From the NCBI GenBank assembly GCA_964035545.1, contig OZ037770.1, forward strand, positions 4,321,662-4,385,661: 64,000 bases of DNA. The letters are read 5' to 3'. Shown here one piece after another: positions 56,174 through 64,000 of the stretch. A program made the translations under genes and the position numbers. Every line of letters begins with the position of its first letter. The stretch's first letter is position 1. Source of the stretch: Bugula neritina (taxonomy: Eukaryota; Bryozoa; Gymnolaemata; Cheilostomatida; Bugulidae). Under the pieces are notes generated by a model. That model saw only the letters and a program-made list of their open reading frames with translations, was not told the DNA's origin and did not search any database.

Positions 56174-56614
56174 GTAAGTTAGAGTTGCTTTAACATCACA
56201 TTCAGTAAAAACACTGCAGGCATTGTTGCTTCAATATTAAAATTATGCAGCTCTTCACTGTTTCATTTTACCGACCGGCAATATTTAAAGCTAACAACTG
56301 TGAACTGTAGCCTAATCAGTTTTTAGAACTTCTTATGAAACTTCAGCTAGTGTATTTGCCTAACCTTTATTTATTGTAGTAGTTTTGTGGGTAGAATGCA
56401 GTTTATGTGGAACGCATAACTCCAGTATAATGAGAACAAGATGTGGTAGTTATCTCGAGTGAATAAATTTTTGTTGGTAGAGTAGTAACTCGGCAAAAGT
56501 AGTCATGATAAGGCAAGCTCTATAATAGTAGACTGATTCTACACTGAAGCTCGTCTTTTTTACAAGAAAAAGGTTTTTTGTTCTCATTCTGTCTGAAAAT
56601 CGGAGCTCGAATAT

Positions 56615-56754
56615 TGGCACCTTCCAATAATTGGATGGCGACATCGAAACCTGCTCCGATGTCAGAGCTCGATAACCGGCAATTTCTGACTTTCAGACAG
56701 GATTAAATTACATAATCGCGTTTACATAAAATTTTAAAAAAATGCATGAAAATA
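56615..56754. repeat. Second dispersed repeat, copy 1
   Basis: The segment CCGATGTCAGAGC...GACTTTCAGACAGGAT...ACATAATCGCGTTTACATAAAA recurs at 57985-58140 with about 85-90% similarity by eye. Confidence 0.6.
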
Positions 56755-57190
56755 TAAAGGTAATTTTACTTAATTCAGTACACATTCGAAAACTCCAGTC
56801 AATTTAGCTATTTTTCCCAATTTAGCTGCTAATATATATGGGTTTTGTTTAAAACTATTAACATGTCAATAAATACAACTAAGTAGTCAAAATTATTTTG
56901 AATTTTGCTTGCTTTCCCATGTTTTTTTTAATTATTTAGCTAATTTGGGTTTGCAGACCGTTATACGGTTTTTTCGTAACAGTAGCACATAAATAATATT
57001 AGATGCATATGACAGTAACATGTGCTTCATGTTGGGGAATCCCCTCCCAGCCTTTTCTGTTACGCATAATTAGAACCAGCACACAAAAACCATCACTTAT
57101 AGTAAATTTCAATGAATTTTGAGCAAACTTTAATGTTAGGTCATAATTTGCTGGTGTGTACAAAATGAAGTAAACTGACTCATTATAACT
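56755..57190 (+). repeat. Dispersed repeat, + copy
   Basis: Matches 39285-39715 (inverted) and, for its first half, about 20205-20420 (+). It splits another repeat: the flanks TGCATGAAAATATAAA and TGCATGAAAAGATAAA on its two sides look like a duplicated junction. Confidence 0.65.
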
Positions 57191-57465
57191 CTACTAGGAT
57201 AAAGGTGCATGAAAAGATAAATCTAATATAACATTCGTATTTCCAACACACACACCCACAATCGGATACCCTGGTTTCCAATAAGAAAACTAAGGGGAAA
57301 AACCAATTTAAAAACTATATTTATAAATAATAAACAGCTATAAGACATATAAAAAAATTGAATTGCACACAGAAGAAAATTGCAATAAAATATAAACACA
57401 CCACACACCCATCACCATATATGTAAGATAAAATAAAATATTGCCATAAGTGTCGGCGGCTGCCG

Positions 57466-57760
57466 TCATGGTGTTTTAGATGTCATCTCTTTCTCGTATC
57501 GCCTCGTTTGGCAGTGCAGGGGCAAAACCAATCCTCTTCTAGTGGGCAGGTCAGCCAGTGGTCTGAGTTTTACCGTGGTATGGGGACGCTGGTCCGTGTT
57601 CTTCTTGTCCGCCTCTGCAGGCCAGGAGTCTAGGTCCATAGCATTGAACCTGGAGTCCTCACTTACTTTTGCCGGCACAACTTGAAGTGGCTGGATGGCC
57701 GCCGGTTGGAAGGCAGTGGCGGGTTTGAGGTTCTCCTTCCTTAAGGACCGACATGTCCTA
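57466..57760 (-). pseudogene. Coding-like relic, unidentified (possibly retroelement)
   Basis: GC content rises sharply compared with its surroundings. A minus-strand frame of about 90 codons (ending at 57466, including LDSWPAEADKK and RPLADLPTRRGLVLPLHC) is open. Stops occur upstream in the same frame. The composition resembles the 3' end of a retroelement polyprotein, but no motif identifies it. Confidence 0.3.
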
Positions 57761-57984
57761 AACCCATGAAGAGAGCTGCCCGTTTGTGAGAGTCTCCAAT
57801 GTGTGACAGAATTAAGTCCCTAAACTTCAAAAATATGGCCTCATCGACCACAAATGTATGGCCCGTGTGGCAGCGTTCTATGCACTGACGATGCAGCACA
57901 TAGTCACACTAGTAAAAAGTATGCGCCACACGGCCAGAATACATTGGCAAAATGCTGCGGGACAAGTACAACCAGCCGTCAAGG

Positions 57985-58140
57985 GAACCCAACATCGGAA
58001 ATTGGTCCGATGTCAAAGCCCGATAATTGGCAATTGCCGACTTTCAAACAGGATCGAGTTACATAATCGTGTTTACATAAAATAATATAAAAATAAAGTG
58101 CATGAAAAGATAACTTTAATATAAAATTTGTATTTCCACC
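57985..58140. repeat. Second dispersed repeat, copy 2
   Basis: See 56615-56754. This copy is not interrupted and runs on to TATTTCCACCACATT, matching TATTTCCAACACAC at 57239 beyond the insertion. Confidence 0.6.
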
Positions 58141-58145
58141 ACATT

Positions 58146-60078
58146 ATGTTGCATAATTTGAAATAAAAGTGTGTGCATTGAATAAAAACCAGTCAGCACC
58201 ATTCCGAAGTGCAAGGGACACTTTTTTATGTAATGTAACTAATAAAAAGCAAAGCAAGCTAATTATAGATCGAGGCAAATGAGCCCAGGTTATGTCGAAA
58301 TGACCAAAAGTAAATCTCAAGAATGACAACTTCCGATTTTACCAGTTTTGAGTGCGTGATAGTGCTGTGCTGAAAAAAAATGTATTTCTAATTTGTGTGC
58401 AGCCAGAAATTCACAAAACATAATATTGTGTCACAAAATAAATATTCTCAATTCTCTTTAGATAGTGTAAACTTATTGAATTGGTGAAATCAGTACACTC
58501 ATTCAAATTTCCGAGTCTACTTGTATTTGATGATACTGATTCATAGACAACAGCAGCATTTTCTGTATTTATATCACTAATTTATTTGTCGTTTTTTGCC
58601 ATAAAGTAATTATGTTTATATAAAAAAGAATGATGTTTTGTTTTGTTCCTGAAAAATTTAAAGAAGGTTAGATGCAACTTAAAACAGGATATACTCATTT
58701 ATCTAAATATCTGCAAACATTGGTATATATGATGTTGTAACCTGCTCTGCTTTCTCTCTGGTAGTCAACTTTGAGTTGAACAGACTAATTGTAACCTTCC
58801 CAGCTGTTGGTTCCCAGATCCTTCAACCTGTAGTCACTATATCTTCAGTTGTTTCGTTTGTTGCTAGAGATTTTGTCTTAGTCATTGACAGCTGTGAACA
58901 ATATGCATCTGTATGTTATCCTTGTCAAGTGAACACTAACAAAAATAGTTACTAACATGAACTACTTGAGCTTAGTTTAAATAATTTGTTTCAGCCTTTA
59001 TCCTTTGCTATTTTTACAGGTTTCACAGGCTATTGCTTCAGCAAGTTTGGAGCTCTGCGATATGAGACTAATAATATATGCAATAAGTTAAGCTTTCACT
59101 TGCTAGATTAGTGATAATTGGATATGTCACTTTCATCTTCTGCTTATTAAATGTTTGGGAAGAATTGAAGAGAATGCAATAAAGAAATACAGTTACTACA
59201 TGACAATTTATACAATTAAATTTTAATTTGATTTTATTTATATATGTATTTATGACTTCAGGTTATTTTGTTTATGTGAGGAATATGCTAAATTTAAAAA
59301 AGGCATAAATTGGGCCATTTTAAATTTTATTTTAGGATTGAAAAAGTCATCTAGAAATTTTAAATCATTTTTATTGTTTCTAGCAACATTGCAAATCACG
59401 ATCACAGCAATCACAGTTGGCTGAAACTTTGTTTATAAAAGTCTGTCGGTGTTGTTAAACAGTTTATCTTATTGATTTTGCACAGAAGGATTAGAAACCA
59501 TTTATTGTATAGTGTAGTATAAAATAGACATAGTATAAAGATAAGCAATAGATTTCAAACTAATAATTTATGGTATCATTTCGAAAAAAAGAATTCAATT
59601 AAACATAAAACGTAACTGAAAAGGCTTTAACTACACCTATAGAGCCAAGGAGAGTCAATGAAGATAAAAATTGAGTAGAAATTGCAAAGAAAAGAAAGGT
59701 AAAATTAAAGCTACTAAAATTTGGTCCATATATGTATGTTAACAATTTCTATCTTGATAGAAAATTGATATTTAATAATTCACTCATAAAAATGAACTCG
59801 TTATAGTTACCTAAACTATCTGATAGAAAGTTGCTTTACAACAACATGTGTTAATTCAATTGACAAATCGAAAGAAATTGAAAAGCTATGATTGATGCAT
59901 TTTATAGTTGAACTAGAATAGTTGTTTATTAGACATGCAATGTTAAGGAACTCACTTTGTTGAGTGCGTTCACTGTGATCAAAACAATCTCATTTCAGTA
60001 TTTTTTTAGCAGTTTTATGTAGGAATTGGTATAAATTTTATTTTGCACTTGATGGCTGTGTTTTGATATTATTTTCAG
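58146..60078. other. Non-coding, no feature recognised
   Basis: AT-rich. A weak acceptor followed by a short open stretch at about 59019-59085 lacks a good donor and is not called. Confidence 0.45.
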
Positions 60079-60180
60079 TACAAAAAGGCTTGCAAGAAAT
60101 ATAGATACACACACAGATATAGAAGGTCATGGTGGTGGCTTAGAGCTGCGTTCCACAGGATTGCAGAAGGAGAAATTGAA
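60079..60180 (+). CDS. Candidate internal exon of an unknown + strand gene
   Basis: 102 nt between TTATTTTCAG and GAA|GTATGA. One frame reads KYRYTHRYRRSWWWLRAAFH, an unusual Trp- and Arg-rich segment more protein-like than the alternative open frame. It could join the 56115 exon if the phase allows. No family is recognised. Confidence 0.4.
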
Positions 60181-60772
60181 GTATGATAACAATTATTTTT
60201 GATCTAACCATGCATGCAGTAATCAGTACTTTACTTATTGCAGCTGGTGCTAGTAGTGAATTAAACTGCAGATTTTCTCAAATAAAAGTTATATTTTGTG
60301 CCTATACCAAGTTGAAGAAAAATGAGTTCTAATTGGAACTCCCATAAGCAATAAATTTTCCTGCATCGAACTAGTTGTGAAGTGTACGTAGAACTAGTGC
60401 GCATCATGACATAACGTCAATGATACCATATTTCTTAGTTTACCAATTGGTCTATAACTAACATTCAATTGCTTACATCTTGGAACGTAATGTTTTGATA
60501 ATTCTATAAATATTTCAAAATATTTTGAAAATTTTTCATCAACTTCTATTGATTTGTAAAGAGAAGTGTGATTTGATAACTTATTGTTGCAGTTATTTGC
60601 TTTTATTTGCGTTGCATACATATATAACATTGAGTTGAGTGTTATTGGATTGCCTTTTATTTTTATTCTTATATATAACTCATAATTTCAAAACATTATA
60701 GTGGAAAGAACCGCAGAAAACTTTGCTAATGTGAAGATACTTTTGTATAAAACAAAAAATAAGTTTGAATCT
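60181..60772. other. Non-coding between candidate exon and knottin-like gene
   Basis: Contains a possible polyadenylation signal for the minus-strand gene (AATAAA complement near 60660). Nothing else seen. Confidence 0.4.
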
Positions 60773-62074
60773 TCATAGGTAGCATCCGTAGTCTCCAAAC
60801 ATGCTTCTTTTACAATATAGTTTTGCACAACAGTCGCTGGATGCTTTACATCTCACTGAAAGCAAAATAAAAAATTTATTACTATTGAATTTGAATTTCA
60901 CTTTTATTTGCAAAAAACATTTATTAGTTAAACACCAAATGGAGTAAAAGCCTAAATAATATTATAGTACTTACCACTCCATTTTAGACATGAACTTTTA
61001 TAATAGTCTACAAGTATCTTTACTGGTATTATAAACCTAGATGAGAAAACTGTAAAAATAGCAAATAGGCTAATGTTTATGAGGAATTTTTATAAAATGA
61101 AAACAATTTTTTCTTATATTTAGTATTTGTAATAATATTTCAATATATATATACGACTAAAAGCTAAGGAATCCTGTCTAAAAATGAATTTTGAGCAATG
61201 AGTTGTATATTGCTATTCAGACGCTGCTAAAAATATGATAATCGTTTGGCATATTTGAAACAAAAACCTGAAAGCTCTGATTTGCAAACTTACGGGGCAA
61301 GAGGGTGACCCAAAATTTTTCTTTGTCTTGGCAAAAACTCAGGCTCTAAAAAATATATAGGTAGGACAGTTTTTTAATTTTAGGCAATAATTTCGGCAAT
61401 CTGTGCAACCAAAATATACATACATGAAAAGGCTACATAGGTTAGACATAACTTTTGTGATGCATAAGTTTGAGGCAATAAATTATAATTGTATAATATT
61501 GTAATAAACCCAAATAATCAAACAGAGCAGATTTTGATATAGCAACAATGATCAGAATTATTTTGCCAACGAAAATATTGAAATATTGCTGAGAAATAAG
61601 ATTTGTTACCTCTAGTTTATTCCTCATTCAGATCATATTGCCCAAAATTATTGAGCAAAAAATCTAATAAAGTCAAAAATAATAAAATATTTTTAAATGC
61701 ATTTTGTATTTTGTAAAAAAAATTCCTAATTTTTATGGTTTGAGAAATTTTACAAAAATACAGTATATTTCAGAAAATTTTGATGACAGATTCAAAATAA
61801 AATTTGTTGATATACTGAGAAAACATTATAAACAAATAAAGCATTCAACAGCTTCAAAATTTAGAACTCAAATATCTTGATCTACACTCTTATAAAAACC
61901 AAAATTAGGCAGCATAATTTATGGCTTGTCAAAAAAGGCAAAAATTTTTCAATAAAAAAATGGTCAACTACTAAAATAGAACTCACCTATGAGCTGCTCA
62001 GCCATTAGAGTTTTATTAAAAGCAAGTCCCAGTAAAACTGCTACAGATAATAACAACAATAAGCTAGAATTCAT
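60773..62074 (-). CDS. Secreted cystine-knot-type (knottin-like) peptide gene, three exons
   Basis: Exon 1 (61987-62074) starts with ATG and encodes a hydrophobic signal peptide (NSSLLLLLSVAVLLGLA), ending at a GTGAGT donor in phase 1. Exon 2 (60975-61049) follows a TATTTTTACAG acceptor and ends at GTAAGT, phase 1. Exon 3 (60773-60855) follows TTGCTTTCAG and stops at TGA. The phases match and give an 81-residue precursor. The six Cys after the signal have spacing C-X6-C-X5-CC-X4-C-X9-C, the inhibitor-cystine-knot pattern shared by neurotoxin, antimicrobial and protease-inhibitor knottins. Five of the six Cys are in exon 3. There is no obvious dibasic propeptide site. The role (defence, venom-like or signalling) cannot be told from sequence. 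Exon calls were made by eye. Confidence 0.65.
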
Positions 62075-64000
62075 TGTGTGCAAAGCTAAATCCACCTTCT
62101 CTAGCAATCATAAAAACAAACTGTGCCATAAAAATGAAATGATTGAAAGGTGCACCTGGTGATACTATCAAGATTTATCTGCCAAAATAAAAACTAAAAA
62201 TATTAGTATGTTTGTATATATAACCTTTTATTGTTCTAAAAAACTTGGTATTACTTGGTATCTGTCAAAAGCTCAACAAAGTTTGAAGTGAAAAAAACTA
62301 AAAAATATAGTTTTGCTCAATTGAGGATATCATATTTGGGCTCATTATAATGCTTTGAATACAGTAATGATGGATAAACCATTTCAGATGTATTTTTGAA
62401 ATAGTGCAAATAAGAATATACTAAAAATATAAAAAAACATCTGTCATTCAAGTCATCAGAAATTACTGCGACTTAGTAACTATTGTTGATTCAAATATAC
62501 TACTCTTCTAAGAAGCGTATAAGTGAAATTGTACATATGGCTAAAGCATGGTTTAGCTTGCACTAAAATGGAACAAATGAAAATTGTAACTTTTCTAAAA
62601 CTTCTAATAATGCAATATTGTTAATGATCACAATGCCTGCAAAGTGGGCTACTTAAATAAGTTCTAAATTTTTTTACTTGTAACTCAAAATAAGAGATTA
62701 ATTGCAGCACACCTTAATATAAAAAAATCATTTAAACAAGCAACCAACTTAAATAGAAGCTATAACAAACTGACGACAGTTATAGCAGTATAATGCACTA
62801 TTGCCAGTAACTAAGTGCTAAAAGGCAATAGAAGCACATATCAACTGGCTGCTAAGCATGTAAATTACAGTCAAAACATACTATAACTTAGAAAACTGTA
62901 TAGTGTAATGATATACAATGTAAACAGATATGTGTGTATTAACGCATGCACAAGATTATTGTTCTCCAACATTTTTTCAGTTCAATGAAAGTTGTGAAAA
63001 CGTTGTGTTTTATAATCTCTTGAAACACCATCATAGTGGTTATCAAAATCCCGCTACCTGGTGAGGACAAAGTGGAGATAGGTAAGAGCAGATGAGAAAT
63101 ATTGTTTATCAAAATATACAAACTTTTAGACCTTTTTCGTTGGATATCAAAACAATAAATTTAACATTTGAAAAGCACATTAAGTTACTAGTTACTCAGT
63201 TTTGCGTAGTAATAAGAAAAAGTATACTTTTTAAGCTTTGTTAAAGCACAAACTATATTTGACCAATGTGAACTGAGCACATTTCAAGAGTATTCAGAAT
63301 AATGAAGTTTGATTAAAGCTCTGTCTAAAAATTCAATCACTCAATCAATCGTAATTCATTTCAACTACTTTTGAAGCTCAAACACTAAACAAAGATTGCC
63401 ATTGATTGGTACAAATCGATACAGGGTGTGTAAGTGAAAGCACAAATCAACTCTTAATTCTTCTTAGTGTCATACGTTATAAAGAAACTAGAAGTGGGCG
63501 CTGATAAGAAATCAAAATGTTATATTTGCAAAAAGTTCCCATTTTATGCGCAATACAAGTAAATAAACACTGTTTCTCAATAAAAGTTGGCTACAAACAA
63601 AATGGGCTTTAATGAAAACTCAACTAATTATAGTCTACTGTAACTACCAACAATGTCAATGATATTTTTTTCCTGTGTCTAAATACAAAAGCCCTTATTT
63701 ACAGTAACTATTATAGTGTTATCAATTTATTTGGATGTTGCGTTTCACTTTTTTAAAAATAGAATGATAAGATCAGAAACTATCATGTTGGTTAAATTTT
63801 AATTACTATGAGCATTGTTTGACGGAAAAAAAGGCTATATATAGCTACAATTGTCTATAGATTTTGCTTATAGACAGACACAGGTTTTGCTTATAGACAG
63901 ACACTATATAAACAAAGACAGTTAATTGATTCAATCATAAGTTTTAAAATTGGTAAACTGATTAACAATGAAACTAACAAACTTGGTACAGGTAATAGGA
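62075..64000. other. Non-coding; upstream region of the knottin-like gene
   Basis: AT-rich. It includes the putative minus-strand promoter. Near 63857-63903 there is a short direct repeat (TTTTGCTTATAGACAGACAC). No gene is supported. Confidence 0.45.

Noticed and set aside
57854-58085. Overlapping 70-75-codon + frames
   Set aside because: They cross the boundary of a dispersed repeat and carry no motif.
59019-59085. Short + frame after TTTTTACAG
   Set aside because: Lacks a good donor and runs into a stop.

Overview
This is a 64-kb piece of a eukaryotic, almost certainly invertebrate animal genome. The evidence is intron-split genes with GT-AG borders, very AT-rich intergenic DNA, large (TA)n and (CA)n microsatellites, Ty3/gypsy LTR retrotransposons, Penelope-like elements (PLEs) with GIY-YIG nucleases, and a virus-like protein-primed PolB cassette. 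A lophotrochozoan such as a bryozoan would fit, but this is a guess. Most recognisable content is mobile. Host coding sequence is limited to a few multi-exon genes.

Layout. 1-5.5 kb: the right end of a Maverick/Polinton-like or adintovirus-like element. It carries PolB, an adenain-type protease and three tandem paralogues in a tightly overlapping gene string, and ends at a 102-nt near-perfect hairpin. 5.5-12 kb: PLE family 1, as an inverted 3' fragment head to head with a 5'-truncated + copy. The fragment is split by a 760-bp TIR element and by a 3.3-kb TTAA-flanked element containing a tRNA-derived SINE. 13.6-14.5 kb: PLE family 2 between 241-bp inverted arms, each with a textbook hammerhead ribozyme. 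14.8-17.2 kb: a 21-bp minisatellite and a 451-nt (AC)n tract. 17.7-29.2 kb: minus-strand host gene(s) with at least ten exons, with a decayed PLE family 1 copy in the largest intron. 29.2-37.8 kb: a decayed gypsy element (A) interrupted by an opposite-strand relative (B). 38-43.3 kb: a second 760-bp TIR element, a LINE remnant and a gypsy fragment (C). 43.35-50.13 kb: a nearly intact, young gypsy element (D) with 203-bp LTRs and a 5-bp TSD, nested in C. 52.6-55.9 kb: PLE family 3, then a roughly 270-bp tandem repeat with perfect hammerhead ribozymes. 56-64 kb: dispersed repeats, two candidate + strand exons, and a three-exon minus-strand gene for a secreted cystine-knot-type peptide at 60.8-62.1 kb.

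The strongest leads are: the virus-like cassette with its triplicated gene and hairpin terminus; hammerhead ribozymes at the ends of three PLE families and in a satellite-like array; the repeated junction of those termini with (TA)n tracts; the knottin-like gene; and gypsy D, which joins gag to pol through UGA-CUA and carries a third ORF with zinc knuckles behind a strong splice acceptor.

All calls come from reading the sequence. No database search was possible.
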